DNA of 15,337 nucleotides from Planctomycetota bacterium (GCA_021826605.1 JAKAZF010000012.1:1-15337); one strand, 5' to 3'. Counted from the stretch's first letter, positions 1 to 7,823 are shown. Made by a program: numbers and translations. Notes: generated by a model not told the origin, from the letters alone.

Positions 1-385
1 CCTCGTTAAACCCTATCATGGGAGGGGAGGTGCTGAAAAATATCCCTTTTACGCCCGGCGTCAGCAGGCCGGCAAAAAAGCTCTGGATCAAAAAGCTGGC
101 CGTGCCGACAACCCGGATCAGCAGGTTTTTTTTCCCAAAGGAACACCACCGCATTCGCCGCACATCCACGCCATGCAGGTTTTCGCGCAACGGATAGCAT
201 CGCGTCGGATCCTCGTAGCCCCGTTGCGATGTATACACGCGCACACGATACCCCCGCGCGGCCATGGTGACCGCCACATCCGTCATGTGCTGGCCTACGG
301 ATGCGGGGTCCGGTACAAACGTCTGTGAAAATACCAGCAGCAGCGGGGCGCTGGCATCTGGCGGCGGATGAGTGTGATCGTGCAT
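1..385 (-). CDS. Glycosyltransferase family 4-like protein, N-terminal part (cut by window edge)
   Basis: The reading frame is open from an ATG at 385 to the left edge of the window, giving 128 residues with no stop, so this is the N-terminal fragment of a longer protein. After a short His/Pro-rich start it reads LLLVFSQTFVPDPASVGQHM, then a Rossmann-like stretch (VAVTMAARGYRVRVYTSQRGYEDP) and a later FSTSPPMIGF. This is the usual N-terminal donor/acceptor fold of WbuB-like GT4 glycosyltransferases, which transfer sugars from nucleotide-sugar donors during O-antigen, capsule or exopolysaccharide assembly in the cytoplasm. It lies 68 nt after the stop of the nucleotide-sugar epimerase gene in the same orientation, so a shared glycan operon is likely. 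No good Shine-Dalgarno sequence is visible before the ATG, so the exact start is less certain. The donor and acceptor cannot be told from this fragment. Confidence 0.75.
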   Translation of the reverse strand, partial: MHDHTHPPPDASAPLLLVFSQTFVPDPASVGQHMTDVAVTMAARGYRVRVYTSQRGYEDPTRCYPLRENLHGVDVRRMRWCSFGKKNLLIRVVGTASFLIQSFFAGLLTPGVKGIFFSTSPPMIGFNE

Positions 386-453
386 CGCTGGGTCTGTTCG
401 GTGAAACGCACGGGCCTGCCCGCCCGTTCTGCTTTCAAACGTTGTTATGACGT

Positions 454-1452
454 TTATCTGACTTTGCGGGCGTTTTTATCCGTCATCTGGTTGTAAATCC
501 AGGCGTACGTCGCTTCCAGTCCGGTCCGCAGTTTAACCGAGGGTTCCCATCCCAACAGTTTTTGAATGAGCGTGTTGTCGCTGTTGCGGCCGTTGACGCC
601 CTTCGGGGCGGAGAGATTGTATTTGCGCTTCAGTTTTATGCCCGCAATACTTTCCACGATGTCAACCAGGCCGTTGATGGTGACAATTTCGCTGCTGCCC
701 AGGTTGATCGGTTCAATGATATTGCTCCACAGGATGTCCTGCGTGCCTTTCAGGCAATCGGAAATGTACATGAAACTGCGGGTTTGGTGGCCGTCGCCCC
801 AGATCTCAATATTATGATCGCCGGAAAGTTTGGCGGTGATCACTTTGCGGCAAATGGCGGCCGGCGCCTTTTCACGCCCGCCCTCCCAGGTTCCATCCGG
901 GCCGTATACATTGTGATAACGCGCCACGCGCGTGATTAAATTGAAATCCTCGCGGAAATGCCGACACATGCGCTCGCTGAAAAGCTTTTCCCAGCCGTAA
1001 CCGTCTTCCGGCATGGCCGGATAGGCATCGGCTTCCTTAAGCGGAATGACATCCGGTGATATCTGTTTTTCACCGTTATACACACACGCGGAAGAGGAAT
1101 AAAAAAAGCGGTTTACACCACAATCTTTGGCCGCCATAAGCAGGTGCGTATTAATCAATACGCTTAGCATGCACAATGCCTTGTGCGTTTCAATAAATCC
1201 CATGCCGCCCATATCCGCAGCCAGGTTGTACACATAGGCTGAATCTTTCAGTGCCTTGTAGCAGGCCGGCTTTTCCGAAAGATCAAGCTGCATATTTTCC
1301 GCATTCGGGAATATTTGGTACCACTGATCGATAGGCTTCTGATCCACGGCGCGAACATGTTTGTAGCCCTGTGCCAGAAGATCACGGACAAGATGGCCGC
1401 CAATGAATCCACCCGCACCGCATACGACAACTCTTTGGGACAAATCTTTCAC
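454..1452 (-). CDS. GDP-mannose 3,5-epimerase-like NAD-dependent epimerase (SDR family)
   Basis: This 332-residue extended short-chain dehydrogenase/reductase has the NAD-binding motif GAGGFIG at residues 12-18. It matches the plant GDP-mannose 3,5-epimerase pattern closely: NLAADMGGMGFI at about 76-87, SSSACVY with the epimerase cysteine at C123, YGWEK with Y152 and K156, GTWEGGREKAPAA with K195, RSFMYISDC at 225-233 and GRNSDN at 288-293. Family members convert GDP-D-mannose to GDP-L-galactose and/or GDP-L-gulose through a 4-keto intermediate in the cytosol. In plants this feeds ascorbate and cell-wall synthesis; in bacteria the product more likely feeds a surface glycan. The start is a GTG at 1450-1452, preceded by GAGG at a spacing of 7 nt. 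A glycosyltransferase follows 68 nt downstream. The conserved Cys, Tyr and two Lys residues make activity likely. A related sugar-nucleotide epimerase with a different substrate cannot be excluded. Confidence 0.88.
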   Translation of the reverse strand: MKDLSQRVVVCGAGGFIGGHLVRDLLAQGYKHVRAVDQKPIDQWYQIFPNAENMQLDLSEKPACYKALKDSAYVYNLAADMGGMGFIETHKALCMLSVLINTHLLMAAKDCGVNRFFYSSSACVYNGEKQISPDVIPLKEADAYPAMPEDGYGWEKLFSERMCRHFREDFNLITRVARYHNVYGPDGTWEGGREKAPAAICRKVITAKLSGDHNIEIWGDGHQTRSFMYISDCLKGTQDILWSNIIEPINLGSSEIVTINGLVDIVESIAGIKLKRKYNLSAPKGVNGRNSDNTLIQKLLGWEPSVKLRTGLEATYAWIYNQMTDKNARKVR

Positions 1453-1809
1453 GGAATTCCTCGTTTTCTACCGGCCAAAACGACCGAGATAAAATGCCCG
1501 GCTCAAGTCCGGTAACCGGCGCGGGCAACCCTGCGATAGTCCCATTTTCGGCAAATCCACGGATTTGGGAATACCGAAAACAGGAAGTTTTGGAAGATAA
1601 TCCCCCCGGCAGTTGCTTGCAAGCGGCGGAAATCCGGTTTTGGCGATGCCTGTGAGGGCGTATGTCTCCTCAGGAAGCAGGCCATGAAGCAGGCTTTGAA
1701 CCGGCGTTGATTTGCGCATTTGAGCTTCCGGCTGGCTCTACGCCAGTGTCGCGGTTGGCGGCCGCCATTCAAGGCCTGAATAAGCACTCAAGCAAAGGGC
1801 CGATTCGAG
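1453..1809. other. 357-nt intergenic region rich in inverted repeats, no convincing gene
   Basis: This gap lies between the acyl-CoA synthetase stop and the GTG of the epimerase, both on the minus strand. It has overlapping open frames (83 and 94 codons), but none has a recognisable domain or ribosome-binding site. It does hold several inverted repeats: CCGG-TAA-CCGG inside GCCCG/CGGGC at 1496-1526; a two-part hairpin at 1545-1580; a TGAGG/CCTCA stem near 1650-1673; and a tandem pair GAAGCAGGC at 1674-1682 and 1686-1694. It could be the 5' leader of the epimerase transcript, a small RNA or a short non-autonomous repeat element. I cannot decide between these from one copy. Confidence 0.5.
1545..1580 (-). 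repeat. Two-part perfect hairpin upstream of the epimerase gene
   Basis: An outer stem TTTTCGG (1545-1551) pairs with CCGAAAA (1574-1580). An inner stem CAAATCC (1552-1558) pairs with GGATTTG (1561-1567) around a 2-nt centre. Six unpaired bases lie on one side. Fourteen paired positions in 36 nt stand out against the surroundings. It begins about 93 nt upstream of the epimerase GTG. There is no run of T on either side that would make it a classical intrinsic terminator, so an RNA structure or a protein-binding palindrome is equally possible. Confidence 0.5.
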
Positions 1810-4587
1810 TCACTTGTTGATACGCCGAATAGCCGTAACGGTGATTCCTTCCGCGGGCGGGGAAAGCTGGAATCCAAATTTGGCGACCAGTTTTTGCATG
1901 GCAAAATTGCCGGAGAGAATTTCGGCTTTTAAGGCTGCAATTTTTTCCTGGCAGGCAATATTGAGCATTGCTTCCAGCAAGCGCGTTCCCAAGCCGCGGT
2001 TCTGCCAGGCATCCGCGATAAGCATCGAAATATCGGCCGAGTCCGTGGCGGGTTTACGGCTGATGCGACCTACGCCTGCAATGGTCAATTTCCTGGTCTC
2101 CGTGTCCATATATTCCAGCACCAAGGCGATTTCCCGGTCGTAGTCATTCACGCACCGCCGCAGGAGCCGATCATGCATGGTACGGGCATCGAAACCCAAT
2201 GTGCCCATATACCGCAGCTGCACCGTGCGTTCGGAAAGCCGCCGATGAAATTCCACCATCAGTACTTCATCCTCCGGGCGGATGGGGCGCAGAGTAAACG
2301 GTTTACGATCCTTGGATTCAACCATTTGAATGTATTGGGCCGGATAGGGGCGAATGGCCGGCTGGGGCAGTGCGGATTCCGGGGTGGCCGGCGGGTGAAG
2401 CACAATGCGGGCGTCAAGCGCCATTATGCGGTCATGCGACACGAGCAATGGATTGATATCGATTTCCTTTATCCATTGATGCTGCACGACAAGCTGGCTG
2501 AATGCGACAATCAACTGTTCCAGGGATGCCAAATCAACCGGCGGCCGGCCGCGCACGCCGCCAAATGCCCGGTAAATGCGCGTCTGTTCCATCATGCGGC
2601 GGCTCAGGGTGCTGGTTAACGGCGGCAGGGCCAACGCCCGGTCGCGCATCACTTCCACCAGTTGACCGCCGGCTCCAAAGACGATGACCGGCCCAAGCTG
2701 CGGGTCCACGGTACTGCCCAGAATAATTTCATAGCCATCCGTACGAATCATCGGTTGCACGGTAACGCCTTGAAAATGCTCCGCTCCCGCCTTGGCGGTT
2801 ACCGCCTGGGCAATACGGTTGAAGGCGTCTTTTACGTCCGTAACGGAATGCAGATTCAACTGCACGCCGCCGACATCCGTTTTATGGGTAATTGTCAGTG
2901 AATGCAGTTTCAGCACGACCGGATAACCGATTCCGGAAGCAATCTCCGCGGCTTGGTCCGCAGTTTGGGCGATCTGCGTGGGGACCACCGGGATGCCGTA
3001 GGCCGCCAACGCTTCTTTGGCCTCAAATTCCGTCAGAATGGATCGCTGGTCGCCGCGTACTTTGGCAATCAGGGAATCCACGGCTGTTGCGCAGGCATCC
3101 GCCCGATGGTTTTGCGCGGGCAAGGATGGTGTTTCATAAATGCCGCGGAGATTATAACTGTAGCGCCACATATAATTAAAAGCTCTGGCCGCACTATCCG
3201 GATAAAGGAAATTGGGAATGCCGCGCTCGCTCAGCCGTTGAGCGCCTGCCGCGACTTCGGCCCCGCCCATCCAACTGGCCAGCACGGGTTTCTTTGTTTT
3301 GCCGGCCGCGGTAAGCAGTTCATCCGCGGTGCGTGCCGGGTCGGTCATGGCCTGCGGGGTAAGCACGACCATGACGCCGTCCGAATCAGGATCGTTAAGG
3401 GCGATATTAAGGCACTGGGCGTACCGTGCCGGATCCGCATCACCCAGCACGTCAATGGGGTTGCCGTGGCTCCAAGCGGCGGGAAGGCATTTATTAAGCT
3501 CGGCAATCGTTTGCGGGGAAATTTGCGCCAGTTGTCCGTCGCCGCGAACCAGTGCATCCGTGGCCAGCACACCCGGTCCGCCGGCATTGGTGATAATGGT
3601 AAGACGTTTGCCGACGGGGCGGGGTTGCTTGCCGAGAACATCCGCCATGGAAAACAGATCCTCAATGGTGTCCACACGCAACACGCCCACGCGCCGGAAT
3701 GCCGCCTCGATTGCGTCATCGCTGCCGGCAAGAGATCCGGTATGCGATGCGGCGGCTTTGGCGGCGGCATCCGTACGTCCCGCCTTGATCACGATAATGG
3801 GTTTGGAAAGCGCCACTTCACGGGCCGCGGACAAAAATGACCGGGCATCACCGATGCTTTCCATATAAATGACAATGCTGCGCGTATGTGGATCATCGCC
3901 GAGATAATCAATCAGGTCTCCCCAGTCCACATCCAACATTGATCCGATACTGATAAACGCACTGAAACCAACGCGTTCGCGCAGGCTCCAGTCCAGCACG
4001 CCGGTGCACAAGGCACCGCTCTGGCTGATGAATGCCACCGAGCCGGTGCCGGCCATGGCATGGGCGAATGTCGCATTCAGGCCGGTCGGCGGACACATGA
4101 CGCCAAGGCAATTCGGCCCGATTACGCGGATATGATGTTTTCGCACGGCGGCCAACAGGCGGTGTTCAAGTTCCACGCCCTCCGGTCCGGTTTCCTTGAA
4201 GCCCGCGGATATCACCACGACATTTCTGATGCCGGCCTGTCCACATTCCTCAATGGTCTGAGGGACGCCGGCGGCCGGCGTTACCACAACCGCCAGATCC
4301 GCGGGCGTCGGCAAGCTGGATAAGTGCGGATAGGCGCGAATACCCATGACACTGCTTTTTTTTAGATTCACGGGCAGCACGGCGCCGCCGAAAGGGCTGT
4401 CCAGCAGGTTGCGCAAAATGGCCCGTCCAACGCTGCCGGGCCGGTCGGTGGCGCCGATAAGGGCGATATTGCCCGGCGCAAAAAACGGCCGCAGGGGATG
4501 CCTTCCACCGCGCCAAAGGTCATGGGATGGATCAAATGCGGCAATGGTTTGTGGTTCCATTTTATGTGTTTCGGATATGGCGGACAT
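1810..4587 (-). CDS. ADP-forming acyl-CoA (acetyl-CoA) synthetase fused to a C-terminal GNAT acetyltransferase
   Basis: This 925-residue fusion resembles the PatZ/YfiQ architecture. Residues about 30-490 are the CoA-binding and ligase (alpha-subunit) region, with IALIGAT at 41-47, IGPNCLG at 156-162 and SQSGAL at 188-193. Residues about 515-730 are the ATP-grasp (beta-subunit) region, with HKTDVGGV at 568-575 and EIDINPLL at 708-715. Residues about 763-925 are a GNAT domain with the acetyl-CoA loop QNRGLG at 862-867. ADP-forming synthetases interconvert acyl-CoA + ADP + Pi and acid + CoA + ATP through phosphohistidine relays. Both expected histidines are present: H282 in SHTGSLAG and H568. 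From memory, enterobacterial PatZ has lost the first one, so this protein may be a working synthetase as well as a lysine acetyltransferase. The ATG has AGGAG at 4594-4598, 6 nt upstream. The dihydrolipoamide dehydrogenase lies 230 nt upstream on the same strand, suggesting a shared acetyl-CoA context. Confidence 0.9.
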   Translation of the reverse strand: MSAISETHKMEPQTIAAFDPSHDLWRGGRHPLRPFFAPGNIALIGATDRPGSVGRAILRNLLDSPFGGAVLPVNLKKSSVMGIRAYPHLSSLPTPADLAVVVTPAAGVPQTIEECGQAGIRNVVVISAGFKETGPEGVELEHRLLAAVRKHHIRVIGPNCLGVMCPPTGLNATFAHAMAGTGSVAFISQSGALCTGVLDWSLRERVGFSAFISIGSMLDVDWGDLIDYLGDDPHTRSIVIYMESIGDARSFLSAAREVALSKPIIVIKAGRTDAAAKAAASHTGSLAGSDDAIEAAFRRVGVLRVDTIEDLFSMADVLGKQPRPVGKRLTIITNAGGPGVLATDALVRGDGQLAQISPQTIAELNKCLPAAWSHGNPIDVLGDADPARYAQCLNIALNDPDSDGVMVVLTPQAMTDPARTADELLTAAGKTKKPVLASWMGGAEVAAGAQRLSERGIPNFLYPDSAARAFNYMWRYSYNLRGIYETPSLPAQNHRADACATAVDSLIAKVRGDQRSILTEFEAKEALAAYGIPVVPTQIAQTADQAAEIASGIGYPVVLKLHSLTITHKTDVGGVQLNLHSVTDVKDAFNRIAQAVTAKAGAEHFQGVTVQPMIRTDGYEIILGSTVDPQLGPVIVFGAGGQLVEVMRDRALALPPLTSTLSRRMMEQTRIYRAFGGVRGRPPVDLASLEQLIVAFSQLVVQHQWIKEIDINPLLVSHDRIMALDARIVLHPPATPESALPQPAIRPYPAQYIQMVESKDRKPFTLRPIRPEDEVLMVEFHRRLSERTVQLRYMGTLGFDARTMHDRLLRRCVNDYDREIALVLEYMDTETRKLTIAGVGRISRKPATDSADISMLIADAWQNRGLGTRLLEAMLNIACQEKIAALKAEILSGNFAMQKLVAKFGFQLSPPAEGITVTAIRRINK

Positions 4588-4593
4588 GATAAT

Positions 4594-4598
4594 CTCCT
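4594..4598 (-). promoter_or_regulatory. Ribosome-binding site of the acyl-CoA synthetase
   Basis: AGGAG on the minus strand lies 6 nt before the ATG at 4585-4587 and fixes that start. Confidence 0.75.
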
Positions 4599-4776
4599 GT
4601 CGTTACGCTTCGCACCTTTGGCCGCGGCCGTACAGCGGCGGGCCGAAAGTGCGAATGCGGCGGCAAAAATCTTCCGCCGTTCCAGTTACCTGTATCAGCA
4701 TAGACGGATGGCGGCGGCGGGCAATCCGGAAATATATGGCGACCGCCGTAGGGAATAGCCGTAGGAGCTTGTCCGA

Positions 4777-4782
4777 ATTATA
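4777..4782 (-). promoter_or_regulatory. Possible -10 element (TATAAT) in the gap before the acyl-CoA synthetase
   Basis: A perfect TATAAT on the minus strand lies about 190 nt upstream of the synthetase start and about 35 nt after the dehydrogenase stop. No good -35 hexamer stands 16-18 nt before it. It could give the synthetase its own promoter, but this is weak evidence. The rest of the 4588-4817 gap holds no gene that I can support. Confidence 0.25.
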
Positions 4783-4798
4783 GCCGGGGTGGCCACAA

Positions 4799-4815
4799 GG
4801 CGGTCTTGTACCGCC
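4799..4815 (-). terminator. Hairpin directly after the dihydrolipoamide dehydrogenase stop
   Basis: GGCGGT (4799-4804) and ACCGCC (4810-4815) form a 6-bp GC-rich stem with a 5-nt loop, starting 2 nt beyond the stop codon of the dehydrogenase on the minus strand. The following bases (TTGTGG) are not a true T-tract, so termination would be weak or factor-assisted. It may instead stabilise the mRNA end. Confidence 0.4.
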
Positions 4816-4817
4816 GT

Positions 4818-6242
4818 TCATGAATTAATGGTGCGGCCGTCGACCGCCATCGCCGCTTCGCGCATGGCTTCGGGCAGCGTGGGATGCGCATGGCATGTAC
4901 GGGCGATGTCTTCGCTGCTGGCCCCAAGTTCCATCGCGATCACGGCCTCGGCAATCATGGTTGATGCCTGCGGCCCAAGGATGTGCACGCCAAGAACCAT
5001 ATCCGTACGTGCATCCGCCAGGATTTTTACCATGCCTTGTGTTTCGTCCATGCAGAGCGCGCGGGAATTGGCCGAGAAGCGAAACTTGCCGGTTTTGTAG
5101 GAGATATTGGCGGCTTTCAGCTCTTCTTCCGTTTTCCCCACCCAGGCCAGCTCGGGGGCGGTGTACACCACGAATGGAATGGTGTCATAATTTACATGGC
5201 CCGGAATTCCGGCCATGCGCTCCACAACGGCAACACCCTCATCTTCGGCTTTATGGGCCAGCATCGGGCCGACAATCACATCGCCGATGGCGTAAATATT
5301 CGGCACGGAAGTTTCCCAATGTTTGGCCACGGTTATCCGGCCGCGACTGTCCGTTGCGATTCCCGCCTTGTCCAGTTCCAGGCCGGTGGTGTATGCCTTG
5401 CGTCCCACCGCCACCAGCACCAGGTTGGCGGTAAGATTGTGCGCGGGTTGATCCGGCTTGGCGTCTTTGGCTTTATAGCTGATGACCACCTGATCCTTCT
5501 GCAGTTTTACGGCGCCGGCGGCCGAGGCGAAAATAAACTCAATTCCCTGACCTTTCAGGACCCGCTCCATATGCCTGCCCATTTCATCATCGGATCCGGG
5601 CAGAGTGGTGTGGTGAATTTCCAGCACGGTGACCTGTGCGCCAAGTCTCCGCCATACGGAGGACAATTCCAGCCCGATGGCGCCGGCGCCGATCACGACG
5701 AGCTTTTCCGGGACTGCGGGCAAGGCAATGGCCTGATCGGAGCTGATGACGTACTTGCCGTCAAACGGGATATTGGGCAGGGACGCCGGTTCACTGCCGG
5801 TGGCGATAAGAATTTTTCGCGCCGAAACAGTCTGCTTTCCTTCGGCGGATGTGATGTTGACCGTGGACGCGGAGGCAAAGCCGGCGGCGCCCGTCAGCCT
5901 GGTGATTTTATTTTTCTTAAAAAGCCCGCCAATACCGTTGGAGAGCGTTTCGACGATCTTGTTTTTTCGGGCCATAAGCGTGGGCAGGTCCACGGTAACT
6001 TTTTCGCAGGCAATGCCCAGATGGTGGAATTCTTCTTTTGCCAGATGATATTTTTCCGTGGCTTCCAGCAGGGTTTTGCTGGGAATGCAGCCCACACGAA
6101 GGCATGTGCCGCCAAGTTTCGGTTCTTTTTCCACGCAGGCGACGCGCATGCCCAGCTGGGCGGCACGAATGGCGGCGACGTAACCGCCGGGTCCGGCGCC
6201 AATGACAAGAAGGTCATAATCCGTATGGGCAGTGGTGGCCAT
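4818..6242 (-). CDS. lpd: Dihydrolipoamide dehydrogenase (E3 flavoprotein)
   Basis: This 474-residue class I flavoprotein disulfide reductase re-oxidises dihydrolipoamide on the E2 or H proteins of 2-oxoacid dehydrogenase complexes or the glycine cleavage system, passing electrons through FAD to NAD+. Visible elements are the FAD-binding GAGPGG at 15-20, the redox-active disulfide in GGTCLRVGCIPSK (C47 and C52), a second nucleotide-binding motif GAGAIGLEL, the FAD-contacting YAIGDV, and the C-terminal HAHPTLPE with the catalytic His-Glu pair (about H453 and E458). The length is normal for the family. I chose the ATG at 6240-6242 because GAGG stands about 9 nt before it and the protein then begins at the usual place. 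A TTG at 6290 would add 16 unlikely residues. No E1 or E2 gene lies nearby, so the partner complex is encoded elsewhere. Confidence 0.95.
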   Translation of the reverse strand: MATTAHTDYDLLVIGAGPGGYVAAIRAAQLGMRVACVEKEPKLGGTCLRVGCIPSKTLLEATEKYHLAKEEFHHLGIACEKVTVDLPTLMARKNKIVETLSNGIGGLFKKNKITRLTGAAGFASASTVNITSAEGKQTVSARKILIATGSEPASLPNIPFDGKYVISSDQAIALPAVPEKLVVIGAGAIGLELSSVWRRLGAQVTVLEIHHTTLPGSDDEMGRHMERVLKGQGIEFIFASAAGAVKLQKDQVVISYKAKDAKPDQPAHNLTANLVLVAVGRKAYTTGLELDKAGIATDSRGRITVAKHWETSVPNIYAIGDVIVGPMLAHKAEDEGVAVVERMAGIPGHVNYDTIPFVVYTAPELAWVGKTEEELKAANISYKTGKFRFSANSRALCMDETQGMVKILADARTDMVLGVHILGPQASTMIAEAVIAMELGASSEDIARTCHAHPTLPEAMREAAMAVDGRTINS

Positions 6243-6315
6243 GGTTGTAAACCTCAATTCCTGAAAGCAATACCAAGTCCCTCCGGACAATGCGCCGGAT
6301 CGGGCTTCATGGGCA

Positions 6316-6345
6316 ACTATATAGCAGGCAATACGGCAATGGCAA
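6316..6345 (-). promoter_or_regulatory. Candidate lpd promoter
   Basis: On the minus strand TTGCCA (6340-6345) and TATAGT (6316-6321) are separated by 18 nt. An overlapping TATATA gives a 16-nt spacer. The -10 lies about 74 nt before the lpd ATG. This is judged by sigma70-like consensus only. Confidence 0.4.
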
Positions 6346-6409
6346 AGGCTGCGGGCCGACTACGGCTTTGACCGATAAAGAAAAGTGCGGGAAAATATGG
6401 GCAAGATAT

Positions 6410-6438
6410 TTGACTGCGGTGCAGGTTTGACGTAAACT
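6410..6438 (+). promoter_or_regulatory. Candidate promoter of the LacI-family gene
   Basis: TTGACT (6410-6415) and TAAACT (6433-6438) are spaced by 17 nt. The -35 matches 5 of 6 consensus bases and the -10 matches 4 of 6. The -10 lies about 135 nt before the regulator ATG and is overlapped by the imperfect palindrome at 6425-6437. A second possible -10, TATAAT at 6506-6511, lies nearer the gene but lacks a clear -35. Confidence 0.35.
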
Positions 6439-6439
6439 G
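6425..6439. promoter_or_regulatory. Candidate LacI-family operator, site 1 (autoregulatory)
   Basis: GTTTGACGTAAACTG has inverted arms GTTT and AAAC around a core containing CG, the usual centre of LacI-family operators. It overlaps the spacer and -10 of the candidate promoter at 6410-6438, a fitting place for autorepression. A closely related sequence lies at 7773-7786 before the next gene. Confidence 0.4.
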
Positions 6440-6572
6440 GATATGAAACAGTTGCACGATCTGTTGTATTCAATCCCCGTGCTCCGGTTACGTACAGGGT
6501 TGAGTTATAATCGCAGTGGTGTTACCGCCGGAGTGTCGCTGCGGGCTGTTTGGTTTAGTGCATAGGAATCCC

Positions 6573-7592
6573 ATGGCGTCTGTTCGTGAAATCGCCCGGC
6601 AACTCGGTATATCAGCGGCCACTGTTTCCCGCGCAATGAACAACCATCCGTTGGTCGCCGAAGAGGTGCGGCAGCGCGTTATTCTGGCCATGAATCGCAG
6701 TCGGTACGTGCCAACGGTCGGCCGGCGGGAGACGATGAATATCGCCTTTGCCTATACCGGTGAGGCATCCATCGGCAGCCCGTTTGACGCGGCGCTGATG
6801 CAGGGTATGAGCGACCGCATGGAACAATGCGGTTTTGACCTGATGGTGCTGGATTTGCGGAGGGCGATGCTTCCACGCGAAAACTATACCCAACTGTTTC
6901 TGCGCAAGGGGATTCGCGCCGCCGTCCTGCGGACGACCGCCGCTACCACGGGCATATGCCGGGAGATTGCCGCAGAGGGGTTTCCCGCGGTCGTCGTGGG
7001 CTATCATTTTGACGACCCGGAAGTTAATTATATTTACAGCAATTCCTATTCCGGCAGTTGCGAGGCGATTACCCATCTGGTGGACCTCGGACATACCCAT
7101 ATCGCCATATCGCTGCATGTGGTGGAAGATTCCGACCACACGGACCGGTTGAACGCGTGGAGACATGTGCTTAAACAGCATAAACTCCCCGTGCTGGATA
7201 AATTTATCATTCGGGCGCCGGCCACGCTGGACGGCGGCGCGCAACTGATCCGGCGGATTGCCGCCATGTCTCCGCGGCCGACGGCGGTTTATATCACCGA
7301 TCCGTTGGTGGCCGTAGGCGCTATTTCCGAAGCCCGGCAGATGAATTGGAACATTCCCGGGGATATCTCCATCGTCGGATTTGATGACAGCGATATCCGG
7401 TTCATGGTTTATCCGAAGCTCACGGCGGTCTGCCAGGATGCGCGGGCAGTGGGGCAGGAGGCATTCGATACACTTAATCGGTTGTTGAATATCAGCGGCG
7501 AGGATGCCAAAACCACGGTATTCCGCCGCACACTCGCAACGCATTTTGAGGTAAATGGCTCCACCGCGTCGCCGGGGAAAGCGTCTTTGTAG
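6573..7592 (+). CDS. LacI/GalR-family transcriptional regulator
   Basis: This 339-residue protein starts with the typical LacI helix-turn-helix and hinge: SVREIARQLGISAATVSRAM at residues 3-22, then VRQRVILAMNRSRYVP to about residue 47. A periplasmic-binding-protein-like effector domain follows (about 56-325), ending with the family hallmark SIVGFDDSDI at 266-275. Such proteins bind palindromic operators as dimers and release or bind DNA when a sugar or derivative is present. The ATG at 6573 is chosen because AGGA lies 6 nt before it and the HTH then starts at the normal distance; an ATG at 6516 would add 19 residues with no clear ribosome-binding site. It precedes two secreted carbohydrate-active genes on the same strand, so their control by a glucan-derived sugar is a reasonable inference. 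The effector is unknown. Confidence 0.93.
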   Translation: MASVREIARQLGISAATVSRAMNNHPLVAEEVRQRVILAMNRSRYVPTVGRRETMNIAFAYTGEASIGSPFDAALMQGMSDRMEQCGFDLMVLDLRRAMLPRENYTQLFLRKGIRAAVLRTTAATTGICREIAAEGFPAVVVGYHFDDPEVNYIYSNSYSGSCEAITHLVDLGHTHIAISLHVVEDSDHTDRLNAWRHVLKQHKLPVLDKFIIRAPATLDGGAQLIRRIAAMSPRPTAVYITDPLVAVGAISEARQMNWNIPGDISIVGFDDSDIRFMVYPKLTAVCQDARAVGQEAFDTLNRLLNISGEDAKTTVFRRTLATHFEVNGSTASPGKASL

Positions 7593-7601
7593 GATTTTCG
7601 C

Positions 7602-7626
7602 GCGTTGGTCGCGGGAACTCCAACGC
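7602..7626 (+). terminator. Hairpin after the LacI-family gene
   Basis: GCGTTGG (7602-7608) and CCAACGC (7620-7626) form a 7-bp stem with an 11-nt loop, starting 9 nt after the TAG stop. No T-run follows, so it is at best a weak terminator. It would separate the regulator transcript from the secreted-protein genes. Confidence 0.35.
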
Positions 7627-7677
7627 AGCCATCCTTGAACCGTTATATAAATGAAGTGATTCAGATGTCTGCAAAAT

Positions 7678-7692
7678 TTATGTAACACATAA
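7678..7692. promoter_or_regulatory. Inverted repeat TTATGT-AAC-ACATAA, possible operator
   Basis: A perfect 6+3+6 inverted repeat lies in the 231-nt gap between the regulator and the secreted CBM-like gene, 131 nt before the latter's start. It overlaps a CATAAT hexamer (7688-7693) that could serve as a -10. The symmetry suits a dimeric regulator. Its odd-length AT-rich pattern differs from the CG-centred motif attributed to the LacI protein. Confidence 0.35.
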
Positions 7693-7772
7693 TCGGTTTG
7701 TCAAATCCGCCGTTGCCGCGGCCTGTGTGCCGGTGGAACCGCAGGCGAAGAATGGCCGGAGGGCTGCGGAGC

Positions 7773-7786
7773 GTTTACGGAAACTG
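7773..7786. promoter_or_regulatory. Candidate LacI-family operator, site 2
   Basis: GTTTACGGAAACTG holds a 12-bp near-palindrome GTTT-A-CG-G-AAAC with a central CG, the standard layout for LacI-family sites. It lies about 40 nt before the ATG of the secreted CBM-like gene, where a bound repressor would block transcription. It shares GTTT, ACG and AAACTG in order with the site at 6425-6439, differing by a one-base insertion. Confidence 0.45.
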
Positions 7787-7823
7787 ATGGATACGAGTTA
7801 TTCGGGATGAAAGGACCTCGGTT

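Larger units (their letters stand above)
6243..6572. promoter_or_regulatory. Divergent intergenic region between lpd and the LacI-family gene
   Basis: These 330 nt separate two divergently transcribed genes and must hold both promoters. Candidate elements are listed separately: a minus-strand promoter at 6316-6345, a plus-strand promoter at 6410-6438 overlapped by an imperfect palindrome, and a TATAAT at 6506-6511. No coding region is supported here apart from a 19-codon upstream extension of the regulator frame, which I reject. Confidence 0.6.

Noticed and set aside
1468..1787. Overlapping 83- and 94-codon minus-strand frames in the epimerase/synthetase gap
   Set aside because: No domain or ribosome-binding site was seen. 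Two frames are open over the same stretch and inverted repeats lie inside, which fits non-coding or repeat DNA better.
2902..3840. 312-codon plus-strand frame opposite the acyl-CoA synthetase
   Set aside because: It lies wholly antisense to a strongly supported gene. The predicted sequence has no family features and is an effect of GC-rich codon use.
6243..6290. Upstream TTG start for lpd
   Set aside because: It would add 16 residues before the normal N-terminus, while the ATG at 6242 has GAGG upstream and fits the family length.
4983..6371. 462-codon plus-strand frame opposite lpd
   Set aside because: It is an antisense shadow of a clear dihydrolipoamide dehydrogenase, with low-complexity Gly/His/Phe-rich content and no motif.
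6612..7688. 358-codon minus-strand frame opposite the LacI-family gene
   Set aside because: It is an antisense shadow of a regulator with full HTH and effector motifs, and it resembles no family.
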